Shown here: piece after piece, positions 6,063 to 11,557 of the stretch
How positions within the stretch are numbered: position 1 is the first letter of the stretch
How the letters are laid out: every line of letters begins with the position of its first letter
DNA from: Deferribacteraceae bacterium
Lineage (GTDB): Bacteria; Chrysiogenota; Deferribacteres; Deferribacterales; JAISNW01
Length of the DNA stretch: 14,219 nt
Direction of reading: 5' to 3'
Assembly (NCBI GenBank): GCA_031285415.1
Contig: JAITWF010000150.1
Location: 1 to 14,219, forward strand
Notes under the pieces: generated by a model
Database searches by the model: none
What the model was told of the DNA's origin: nothing
The model's input: only the letters and a program-made list of their open reading frames with translations
Program-made: the position numbers and the translations under genes

Positions 6063-6074
6063 AGGTGAATTTTT

Positions 6075-6527
6075 ATGAATATTAAAGGGCTTTGTGAAAA
6101 ACTACAGATAACGCAGGTTGAGTTTGCAAGAAGGATCGGAGTATCCACTCAAACGCTACACAACTGGAGTACGGGCAAGAGTGAGCCGACAGTTGGAGCG
6201 TTGAGGGTGATTCATAATACCTTTGATATCTCTGCCAGATGGCTACTCATGGGCGTTGGGGAGGTATATTTAAGCAGTATCGACACTAAAAATCGTGAGG
6301 TTGCGCCTATAGATGAAAAATTACTGACGAGTGTGGTGGAGGGTGTAGAGAGGTTTTTGGCGAGCAATCCGCAGATGCGCCCCACGTTCGAGCAGAAGGG
6401 GCAGCTTATAGCGGCAGTATATAGGCATTTTATAGCAATGCGCAACGATGACAAGATTATTAATTTTCAAAGCTATCTCGACGACAACCTAACTCTACTC
6501 TTTGAAAGCTTGAAAATTATGCATTAA
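6075..6527 (+). CDS. CI/XRE-type phage repressor without a self-cleavage domain
   Basis: A 150-residue DNA-binding regulator. Residues 1-62 form an XRE-like helix-turn-helix of the phage CI type. TQVEFARRIGVSTQTLHNWSTG (13-34) is the core, and SARWLLMGVGEVY (53-65) is the family's domain-closing segment (usually W-L-L-x-G-x-G). Residues 75-150 are mainly helical and charged and probably mediate multimer formation. There is no S24/LexA-type peptidase domain, so RecA-stimulated self-cleavage is not expected; induction would need an antirepressor or other signal. The start ATG 6075 has AAGGTGA 6 bases upstream. Three palindromes of one consensus (ATCAA-N6-TTGAT) cover its promoter region, as expected for autoregulation. 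The natural partner is the phage-type gene set downstream. Confidence 0.85.
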   Translation: MNIKGLCEKLQITQVEFARRIGVSTQTLHNWSTGKSEPTVGALRVIHNTFDISARWLLMGVGEVYLSSIDTKNREVAPIDEKLLTSVVEGVERFLASNPQMRPTFEQKGQLIAAVYRHFIAMRNDDKIINFQSYLDDNLTLLFESLKIMH

Positions 6528-6568
6528 CTTGTCATAAAAGAGATAGAAAGGATAAACAAGAGGGGATA

Positions 6569-6745
6569 ATGGAAAGTATCAAAGAGATTACTCAGATTTT
6601 AGAGCAGATACAGTCAGGAATAGATAGAGATAGGGGGAGTGCTGCCCCCAAAGGCAATAATCCATCGATAGTTGTTCAGTTTTTCCTCAAAGAGGTAAAC
6701 ACTGTGAATGTGCTGGATGGAGCATACTCTTGTAAAGAGGAGTAG
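6569..6745 (+). CDS. Small hypothetical protein, 58 aa
   Basis: Not recognised. A 58-codon frame from ATG 6569 to TAG 6745 with GAGGGG 3-8 bases upstream, 41 bp after the repressor stop on the same strand and with no terminator between, so it probably shares its transcript. The predicted protein begins MESIKEITQILEQIQSGID (an amphipathic helix), has a Gly/Pro/Asn turn in the middle and a hydrophobic stretch SIVVQFFLKEV, and ends with a single Cys near the C-terminus. No transmembrane or HTH signature is evident. A small phage regulatory protein, such as an antirepressor, would suit the position, but that is a guess. Coding status rests on the ribosome site and operon position. Confidence 0.5.
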   Translation: MESIKEITQILEQIQSGIDRDRGSAAPKGNNPSIVVQFFLKEVNTVNVLDGAYSCKEE

Positions 6746-6752
6746 ATTTTCG

Positions 6753-6865
6753 CACTACTTAATATTTAGTGTAATTTAGTGCAGTAAAAAATCCTATAAA
6801 TTCAATATCATATCGATTATTCAGTAAAAAATATGTCTATTTGTGTCAATTAACGTCGTTTAGTG
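6753..6865 (+). promoter_or_regulatory. Repeat-rich control region before the lysis-side genes
   Basis: The 180-bp gap before 6926 contains TTTAGTG three times (6765-6771, 6775-6781, 6859-6865), the first two exactly 10 bp apart. An inverted CACTA lies at 6753-6757. CAGTAAAAAAT occurs twice (6782-6792 and 6822-6832), 40 bp apart. Spacings of one and about four helical turns suggest protein-binding sites for a late-gene activator or second repressor. None matches the ATCAA-N6-TTGAT operators, so a different protein would bind here. No strong promoter hexamers stand out. Confidence 0.4.
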
Positions 6866-6925
6866 TCGTATGCTTTTTAGTTTTCATAGTATGTTCACGC
6901 CATCATATTTCTGAAGAGGTGTTCT

Positions 6926-7231
6926 ATGAATGCGGCAAGAGCTGCGTGGATCCAGAGCGCAGCGATCAAGCAGATGCCAGAGGAGCTTGCGTATCTGCCT
7001 AAAGAGTTTGCGATAGAGATAGATGGTGTAGCGAGGGAGTTGAACATTGAGCTATCGACGGTTAAGACTCATGCTGAGTTGGCTGTTGCAATGGCGAATG
7101 CGATCGATGATTCCGCAGTGAAGGTGCGATTTTGCAACGATTATGATGCAATCGTTATCACGAGTGTATCGTCGTCTGTGCGTTGCAGGGGTGCGCTTTC
7201 AGAGGCACTGATGATGAAAAACTATTTTTAA
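6926..7231 (+). CDS. Small phage-type protein resembling a tail-sheath/DUF3383 subdomain
   Basis: A 101-residue protein starting at ATG 6926, with AAGAGGTG just upstream. The stretch FAIEIDGVARELNIELSTVKTHAELAVAMANAI, then VKVRFCNDYDAIVITSVSSS and GALSEALMM, has the pattern of an inserted beta-rich subdomain in phage tail-sheath-like proteins such as DUF3383: hydrophobic IDG strand, 'LS...AELA..I' helix, then 'F.I.S...G' strand. Full-length family members are several hundred residues, so this is either a free-standing relative or a fragment that acquired its own start. The pattern match is from memory and moderate. It is followed 13 bp later by the next small gene on the same strand. Confidence 0.45.
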   Translation: MNAARAAWIQSAAIKQMPEELAYLPKEFAIEIDGVARELNIELSTVKTHAELAVAMANAIDDSAVKVRFCNDYDAIVITSVSSSVRCRGALSEALMMKNYF

Positions 7232-7244
7232 GGAGATAATATAT

Positions 7245-7559
7245 ATGGCAATTTTAAGAACGACAGAGCTGGCAAGTGGCGTGGTAGCGGAATATCACAA
7301 TCTGGATCTATTCAAGTATACGGCAGATGGTGCTATCGAGCTGATTGTAAACAGTTATATTAATGAGGCGGCTCGTGTTTCGGGGAAGAAGCCTGTATTT
7401 ACGCAGAATTACACGATCCCTGATTCATTTTATAAGCCGCACACAGATCCAGAGGGGGAGGTGGTTTCGCCTATCTATTCTGGGGGTGGTGCGGTAGAGG
7501 ATATTGCATACGCATATATCAAGAGTTTGCCGCAATTTGAAGGGGCGATCGACAAGTGA
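7245..7559 (+). CDS. Small phage-type hypothetical protein, 104 aa
   Basis: Family not recognised with certainty. A 104-residue soluble protein beginning MAILRTTELASGVVAEYHNL with a strong AAGGAG 9 bases upstream. It has a beta-strand opening and a middle segment with aromatic and Lys residues (GKKPVFTQNYTIP). The end, IAYAYIKSLPQFEGAIDK, resembles short proteins near the tail/lysis boundary of transposable and other myophage prophages, ending in 'YIK-LP-F-GA-D'. That likeness is remembered, not searched. Its TGA overlaps the GTG start of the DUF5675 gene by 4 bases, indicating translational coupling and a shared operon with the lysis-type genes. Confidence 0.6.
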   Translation: MAILRTTELASGVVAEYHNLDLFKYTADGAIELIVNSYINEAARVSGKKPVFTQNYTIPDSFYKPHTDPEGEVVSPIYSGGGAVEDIAYAYIKSLPQFEGAIDK

Positions 7560-7975
7560 AGACGTATAGATTGACTCGCCTTAAATCGGGCGACGATGGC
7601 ACCTTCGGCAAGATAGATGTTGAAAATACGCTATTCTGCACCGCTGAACTGCCAAGTAGAGGCAATAAGCAGGATCAATCATCTATCCCTGCTGGTGTTT
7701 ACAAGGTTTCGCCGCAGAAGAGCCAGAAATTTGGCGATTGCTACAGGCTAAACGATGTGCCGAATCGCACAGGTATACTGATTCACGCTGGAAACTACGC
7801 AGGCGATATCTCCAAGGGGTATCGCTCGGATGTGAAGGGGTGCATTATAATAGGCGACAGCTTTGAAACGCTACACAATCAGCAGATCGTCGCTAACAGT
7901 CGTGAGTCGTTTGAGAGGTTTAAATCGATCATCGGACGTCGCTCATTTATGATGGCGGTGGAAGATGTTGTATAA
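7556..7975 (+). CDS. DUF5675 family protein, possible cell-wall enzyme of the lysis cassette
   Basis: A 139-residue protein starting at GTG 7556, inside the stop codon of the preceding gene. Diagnostic segments are the N-terminal strand MKTYRLTRLKSGDDGTFGKI, SSIPAGVYKV (42-51), GILIHAGNYAGD (73-84) and VKGCIIIGDS (93-102). These match my memory of DUF5675, a phage- and prophage-associated family whose biochemical role is not established. The combination of His77 in IHAGN and Cys96 in GCI recalls the His/Cys arrangement of YkuD L,D-transpeptidases, so a peptidoglycan-active function is plausible but unproven. No other endolysin is present, and the i-spanin gene overlaps its end by 11 bp. It may therefore supply the wall-cleaving step. 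Confidence 0.8.
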   Translation: MKTYRLTRLKSGDDGTFGKIDVENTLFCTAELPSRGNKQDQSSIPAGVYKVSPQKSQKFGDCYRLNDVPNRTGILIHAGNYAGDISKGYRSDVKGCIIIGDSFETLHNQQIVANSRESFERFKSIIGRRSFMMAVEDVV

Positions 7976-8324
7976 GGTGATTATTGCGATCTCTGCCGTT
8001 GTTTTGGCGATAATATCGTGGCAAGGCTTCATCATAGACCGCCTGGAGTCAAAGAATCGAGAGCTAACGGCGATGATTGCTGTGGCGAACGATAATCTTG
8101 CCTATGCGCAGGGGACTATTTCGGCGCAGAATAGCAAGATTAAACAGTATGCGGTGGATTCGCAGGCGGCGTATGATAGCTATCAGCTGGAGCTATCGAG
8201 ATTGCGCATAGATGGGGAGAGGGGGCGTGCCGAGGTTATGCAGGCGCTTGTGGTGGATGATAGCTGTGAAAGCCGTATAGCGCTTATTGATGAAGAGTTA
8301 CGAGGGTTTTTATGGGACGAATAA
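7965..8324 (+). CDS. i-spanin (Rz-like inner-membrane lysis subunit)
   Basis: 119 residues starting at ATG 7965, overlapping the DUF5675 gene by 11 bp. Residues 4-23 (KVIIAISAVVLAIISWQGFI) form a single N-terminal membrane anchor. About residues 25-90 are a charged, heptad-like helix (RLESKNRELTAMIAVANDNLAYAQG...) that would extend into the periplasm as a coiled coil. One Cys (101) near the C-terminal end could support dimer formation. A small anchored coiled-coil protein whose 3' end overlaps a short lipoprotein gene in another frame is the classic Rz/Rz1 arrangement. Spanins fuse inner and outer membranes in the last step of phage lysis of Gram-negative cells. Assignment rests on architecture, since spanins are poorly conserved in sequence. 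Confidence 0.8.
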   Translation: MLYKVIIAISAVVLAIISWQGFIIDRLESKNRELTAMIAVANDNLAYAQGTISAQNSKIKQYAVDSQAAYDSYQLELSRLRIDGERGRAEVMQALVVDDSCESRIALIDEELRGFLWDE

Positions 8325-8518
8325 TGTTAATCGGGCTACTTCTTCTTGGTGGCTGTGCAACTCGAGAAAGGGTAGTTTATCAAGAGCTGTATATCCCTGT
8401 CAAATGCAAGATCGACGCACCGATTCGTCCGATACCGCAAACGGATACAGTGTTAATGGCGATGGACGTGATCGATTACGCAAAGGCGTTAGAGATTGCG
8501 CTAAGGGCATGCCTTTAA
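8312..8518 (+). CDS. o-spanin (Rz1-like outer-membrane lipoprotein)
   Basis: 68 residues with a lipoprotein signal MGRIMLIGLLLLGGC: the lipobox is LGGC and Cys15 would be lipidated. The mature part is about 54 residues and includes a proline-containing stretch (IPVKCKIDAPIRPIP), as in Rz1 proteins. It starts at ATG 8312 within the i-spanin gene, with GAGGG 5 bases upstream. An alternative ATG at 8324 overlaps the i-spanin stop as TAATG and would also leave a usable but shorter signal. It is predicted to sit in the inner leaflet of the outer membrane and bind the i-spanin across the periplasm. Its stop overlaps by 3 bases (8516-8518 with 8515-8517) the stop of the convergent HTH gene. Confidence 0.82.
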   Translation: MGRIMLIGLLLLGGCATRERVVYQELYIPVKCKIDAPIRPIPQTDTVLMAMDVIDYAKALEIALRACL

Positions 8519-8721
8519 TGTCTTTTTACCACAAAGGTCGACTGATCCTCTAAGAACTTTACGACGTCATCGTCAGTGACGTACCAGCGGGGGCGCATAG
8601 CCCCCTGGCTCAAGTTGTACGCCTTGAGTTTGCCAGCTTCAATGGCGTATAATAGCCGTCTCTTGCTTAATCCATACTGTTTTGCAGCTGTCGACAGCGA
8701 TATTAGTGTAAGTTTAGACAT
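8515..8721 (-). CDS. Excisionase-like small HTH DNA-binding protein
   Basis: A 68-residue protein convergent with the spanin genes. ISLSTAAKQYGLSKRRLLYAIEAGKLKAYNL (7-37) is a MerR/AlpA/excisionase-type helix-turn-helix, and RPRWYVTDDDVVKFLED (43-59) is the typical wing plus closing helix of the HTH_17 family. It starts at 8721 with AAGGAG 7 bases upstream. In mobile elements such proteins bend DNA at the att site or activate the integrase promoter. Here it lies next to the right-hand repeat, directly downstream of the inverted copy of the sequence block near the repressor promoter. No integrase gene accompanies it, so it could serve a helper's recombinase or act as a transcription regulator. 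A generic HTH_17 regulator is the alternative. Confidence 0.78.
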   Translation of the reverse strand: MSKLTLISLSTAAKQYGLSKRRLLYAIEAGKLKAYNLSQGAMRPRWYVTDDDVVKFLEDQSTFVVKRH

Positions 8722-8741
8722 GTTTACTCCTTAAATAAGAA

Positions 8742-8779
8742 TAAACATAGAGTTGATGCTTGAAACCGATTGGCGGCGG
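8742..8779 (-). repeat. Right inverted repeat of the island
   Basis: Read on the minus strand: CCGCCGCCA (8779-8771), 13 bases, then ATCAACTCTATGTTTA (8757-8742). It mirrors 5939-5973 with one base change in the second block. It lies 21 bases upstream of the excisionase-like gene, as the left copy lies upstream of the repressor. Confidence 0.65.
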
Positions 8780-8802
8780 TTGATAACACCGTATTTACAA
8801 CA

Positions 8803-8820
8803 TTTTGAATTTTTTGTAAA
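8803..8820 (+). repeat. Right direct repeat of the island (att-like)
   Basis: Partner of 5913-5931, with the ten-base core AATTTTTTGT at 8808-8817. It ends 3 bases before the panC stop codon complement at 8824. TTTACAA (8794-8800) and TTGTAAA (8814-8820) also form a 7-bp inverted repeat across it. No other terminator for panC is visible. Confidence 0.45.
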
Positions 8821-8823
8821 GAG

Positions 8824-9651
8824 TTAGTTGAATAATTTATTATCTATCAGGCGTGTAGCCCCCACCTTGACCGCAAGCATGCACATAAACGGTTTTGTAA
8901 GTGTTGTTGCTGGCGTTAATCTCTCTGGATCTACAAATTCTACATAGTCCACAACATTTTCACCATGTGACGATATAAAACGTACGACCTCTTCGATAGC
9001 TGTATCGACGCTCTTCCCCTCATCTTTCGCTCTCTGAACGATCGCAAATGAGCGTGATAAAGATAACGCTGCCTCTCGCTCTGTAGGCTTTAGATAGACG
9101 TTTCGAGAGCTTAGCGCAAGCCCATCCGCCTCTCGGACGATCGGCACGCCGCAGATCTTGTATGGAAGGTTTAGATCCTTCACAAATCTATTTATAACAA
9201 GATACTGTTGATAATCTTTCAGCCCAAAGTATGCCGTAGAGGGCTGCACGATCGACAGAAGCTTCGTTACAACCGTTGCTACACCGTCGAAATGCCCTGG
9301 TCTGCTAGCTCCGCAGAGGGTTTCGGTTAGCCCTGTTAGTGATATTTTCGTGCAGAATCCCTCTGGATAGATCTCCTCTGGCGTTGGGCAGAATAGATAA
9401 TCTACCCCCTCCGCCCTCAATAGAGCCTCGTCACGTTCTAGATCTCTGGGATATTTGTCGAGATCTTCGTTTGGGGCAAACTGCATAGGGTTCACAAAGA
9501 TCGATACAACCGTTACGGCATTCTCGCCTTTAGCACGTCTAACTAGGGATAAATGCCCCTCATGCAGGTATCCCATAGTCGGCACGAGCCCGATCGACTT
9601 GCTACCTGCTAGCGCACCCTTTAACTCATCTATTTTACTATATACCTTCAT
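8824..9651 (-). CDS. panC: Pantothenate synthetase
   Basis: Condenses pantoate with beta-alanine in two ATP-dependent steps through a pantoyl-adenylate, the last step of vitamin B5 synthesis; cytoplasmic. It has 275 residues, close to the usual length of about 280. Family motifs are all present: the HIGH-type signature VPTMGYLHEGHLSLVRRAK (23-41; His30 and His33), FVNPMQFAPNEDLDKYPR, CGASRPGHFDGVATVV (113-128), FGLKDYQQ (142-149) and the KMSKS-like loop ALSSRNVYL (179-187). It starts at 9651, immediately after the panB stop, so the two genes form a tight minus-strand operon and are probably translationally coupled. The stop lies beside the right end of the phage-type island, which does not damage the gene. 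Confidence 0.98.
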   Translation of the reverse strand: MKVYSKIDELKGALAGSKSIGLVPTMGYLHEGHLSLVRRAKGENAVTVVSIFVNPMQFAPNEDLDKYPRDLERDEALLRAEGVDYLFCPTPEEIYPEGFCTKISLTGLTETLCGASRPGHFDGVATVVTKLLSIVQPSTAYFGLKDYQQYLVINRFVKDLNLPYKICGVPIVREADGLALSSRNVYLKPTEREAALSLSRSFAIVQRAKDEGKSVDTAIEEVVRFISSHGENVVDYVEFVDPERLTPATTLTKPFMCMLAVKVGATRLIDNKLFN

Positions 9652-10449
9652 CTATTTGCTCTTATATGAATAGTCGTCGTTTGGGAAGGTTGACGCCTTT
9701 ACCTCGTTTATATACTCTGTCGCCGCCGCCGCCACGATCTCCTTTAGATTGGCGTATCGCTTTACAAACTTTGGCAGCATATCGGAGTATAGCCCGAATG
9801 CGTCGTGAAATACCAGCACCTGCCCATCGCACTCCACGCCAGCACCGATTCCGATAGTAGGGATTGATACAGCTTTCGTCACCTCTGCCGCACACTCCGA
9901 TACCATCCCCTCTAGCACCACCATCATTGCACCAGCTTTTTCTAGTGCAATCGCCTCTGCCTTTATCCTCTCAACGTCGGAGTATTTGTTAATCTTATAT
10001 CCGCCCATTGTATTGACGTACTGCGGCTGTAGCCCGATATGCCCGATCGAGTTAACGCCACGTAGGCGCAGCTTTCTGACGATCTCGAGGATCACTTCGT
10101 CGGCACTCTCTAGCTTTACTGCGTCTGCCCCAGTCTCTTTTATGATTCTTACGGCATTTCTGACACCATCATCTACTGTATCGCACGAACCGAAGGGGAG
10201 ATCGACCACGAGAAACGCTTGTGAAATGCCCCTTTTGACCATCTTGGTGTGATAGATCATCTCATCAACGGTGACCGGTAGGGTGTCTGACTGCCCCTGC
10301 ATAACCATACCAAGCGAGTCGCCCACGAGGAGCATATCTATCCCAACGCTATCGAGTATCTTCGCCGATGTATAGTCGTACGCTGTCATGGATGTGATTT
10401 TTTCTTTATTCTTCATGTTCAGAAGAGTGCTAACTGTATGTTTCTTCAT
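9652..10449 (-). CDS. panB: 3-methyl-2-oxobutanoate hydroxymethyltransferase
   Basis: Transfers a hydroxymethyl group from methylene-tetrahydrofolate to 2-oxoisovalerate to make ketopantoate, the first committed step to pantothenate. Motifs in order: MTAYDYTSAKILD (21-33), LLVGDSLGMVMQG (40-52; Asp44 is a metal ligand), TLPVTVDEMIYHT, VVDLPFG (81-87; Asp83), GHIGLQPQYVNTMGGYK, a catalytic Glu in VVLEGM, and PTIGIGAG. I chose ATG 10449 (265 residues), which aligns with known PanB starts (MKxxT...LL). A GTG at 10461 is in frame but would add four residues without family support. No panD or panE lies nearby. The gene leads the panB-panC operon and is divergent from fbp. Confidence 0.97.
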   Translation of the reverse strand: MKKHTVSTLLNMKNKEKITSMTAYDYTSAKILDSVGIDMLLVGDSLGMVMQGQSDTLPVTVDEMIYHTKMVKRGISQAFLVVDLPFGSCDTVDDGVRNAVRIIKETGADAVKLESADEVILEIVRKLRLRGVNSIGHIGLQPQYVNTMGGYKINKYSDVERIKAEAIALEKAGAMMVVLEGMVSECAAEVTKAVSIPTIGIGAGVECDGQVLVFHDAFGLYSDMLPKFVKRYANLKEIVAAAATEYINEVKASTFPNDDYSYKSK

Positions 10450-10479
10450 TGTAGACACCACTTATTCTAATACATTTAT

Positions 10480-10510
10480 ATTATATAATCCCTTTTTATT
10501 TCATTTACAA
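10480..10510 (-). promoter_or_regulatory. Candidate panB-panC promoter
   Basis: On the minus strand a perfect TATAAT (10485-10480) lies 31 bases before the panB ATG. The best upstream hexamer is TTGTAA (10510-10505) at a long 19-bp spacing. That hexamer overlaps the -35 of the divergent fbp promoter, so the two operons may compete or be co-regulated. Confidence 0.4.
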
Positions 10511-10532
10511 CTATATATTGTTCTGGTAGATT
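10504..10532 (+). promoter_or_regulatory. fbp operon promoter
   Basis: TTTACA (10504-10509, 5 of 6 consensus bases) and TAGATT (10527-10532, 4 of 6) are separated by exactly 17 bp. The start codon at 10559 follows after a short leader containing GGGGGAG. Confidence 0.55.
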
Positions 10533-10558
10533 AGAGAAAATATATGTGGGGGAGTAAG

Positions 10559-11557
10559 ATGTTAATGAATATTCGTACAGGATTCAGCACGTTGTCCCGA
10601 TTCATACTTGCAGAGCAGAGGCATTATCCCGAAGCTACAGGCGATTTCACGCTTATTCTCGAGCAGATTGCATTCGCTGCCAAACTGATCAGCTGGGAGG
10701 TCAACAAAGCCGGCATTGCCAACATCCTTGGTGCTGCAAACTCGTCAAATATACATGGCGAAACACAGCAGAAGCTAGATGTATTCGCAAATACCAAGAT
10801 GATACAGGCTCTCGACCACCTTGGGCTTCTTTGCGGCATGGCAAGTGAAGAGGACGAAGGCATTATTCCTATCCCCGACAAATACCCAAAGGGCAAGTAT
10901 CTTGTGGTGTTCGACCCACTAGATGGCTCTAGCAATATCGACGTAAACGTTAACATCGGCACAATATTTGGCGTATATAAGAAACTAGGCGTTGCAGGCG
11001 AAGCTTGCACCACAGACTTCTTACAGCAGGGCAGACGCCTGATCGCCGCTGGATATGTGGTATACGGCTCTAGTACCATGCTTGTGTATACCACTGGTAG
11101 AGGGGTAAACGGATTCACCCTCGACCCTAGCGTTGGCGAATTTGTACTCTCCCACCCCGATATGATGATCCCTGAAAGAGGGAAGATCTATAGCGCAAAT
11201 GAGGGAAACTTTGAGCGTTGGACTCCAGCTATTCAGAAATATATATTGGATCTCAGAAAGAGAGATAATCCATACTCCGCAAGATATATCGGCTCGTTAG
11301 TTGCCGATTTTCACCGCAACCTCTTGAAGGGCGGTATATTCCTATACCCTGCCGATACGAAAAACCCGAAAGGCAAGCTGCGTCTTCTTTATGAGGCGTT
11401 CCCACTTGCATTTCTAGTCGAGCAGGCTGGCGGCAGGGCGACCGATGGCACGCAAGATATCCTTGATATAGTGCCAGATAGTATACATCAGCGAGTTCCA
11501 TTTATCGTCGGCTCTAAGCTAGATGTTGATGATTATGAGAGATACGTTAAAGAATGA
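10559..11557 (+). CDS. fbp: Fructose-1,6-bisphosphatase, class I
   Basis: Hydrolyses fructose 1,6-bisphosphate to fructose 6-phosphate in gluconeogenesis; Mg-dependent and cytoplasmic. The metal-binding signature VFDPLDGSSNIDVNVNIG has its first Asp at residue 119. SEEDEG upstream supplies the acidic metal ligands. YSARYIGSLVADFHRNLLKGGIFLYP and GKLRLLYEAFPLAFLVEQAGG are the substrate-phosphate and active-site segments of the class I family. I chose ATG 10559 because GGGGGAG lies 4 bases upstream; this gives 332 residues, the same as the E. coli enzyme. An in-frame ATG at 10544 is upstream of the ribosome site and is unlikely. The TGA overlaps the nfo start (ATGA), so fbp leads an operon with DNA repair and RNA/nucleotide-handling genes, an unexpected mix. 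Gluconeogenic growth is implied. Confidence 0.98.
   Translation: MLMNIRTGFSTLSRFILAEQRHYPEATGDFTLILEQIAFAAKLISWEVNKAGIANILGAANSSNIHGETQQKLDVFANTKMIQALDHLGLLCGMASEEDEGIIPIPDKYPKGKYLVVFDPLDGSSNIDVNVNIGTIFGVYKKLGVAGEACTTDFLQQGRRLIAAGYVVYGSSTMLVYTTGRGVNGFTLDPSVGEFVLSHPDMMIPERGKIYSANEGNFERWTPAIQKYILDLRKRDNPYSARYIGSLVADFHRNLLKGGIFLYPADTKNPKGKLRLLYEAFPLAFLVEQAGGRATDGTQDILDIVPDSIHQRVPFIVGSKLDVDDYERYVKE

Larger units (their letters stand above)
5913..8820. mobile_element. Compact phage-derived island with repeat-defined ends
   Basis: About 2.9 kb holding a CI-type repressor with operators, a 58-aa ORF, two small phage-like proteins, a DUF5675 protein, a spanin pair and an excisionase-like gene. The boundaries are inferred from two nested repeat systems. 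A direct repeat (5913-5931 and 8803-8820) agrees at all but one inserted and one substituted base. Inside it lies an inverted pair of two-block repeats (5939-5973 and 8742-8779). No integrase, transposase, replication, packaging or capsid gene is present, so the island could not move alone. It may be a decayed prophage, a helper-dependent satellite or a domesticated lysis module. That it is phage-derived is well supported by the spanins and repressor; mobility is inference. Confidence 0.6.

Noticed and set aside
8287..8553. 88-codon frame overlapping both spanin genes on the plus strand
   Set aside because: The spanin frames carry a transmembrane anchor and a lipobox, with good ribosome sites. 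This third frame has no such feature and also crosses into the convergent HTH gene.
5762..8820. tRNA-Leu 3' end as the attachment site of the island
   Set aside because: I looked for a copy of the tRNA 3' end (T-arm and acceptor) near the right boundary and found none. The repeats that do match lie about 70 bases downstream of the tRNA.
10544..10558. Earlier ATG of fbp at 10544
   Set aside because: The GGGGGAG ribosome site lies between it and ATG 10559, and the shorter form has the standard 332-residue length.
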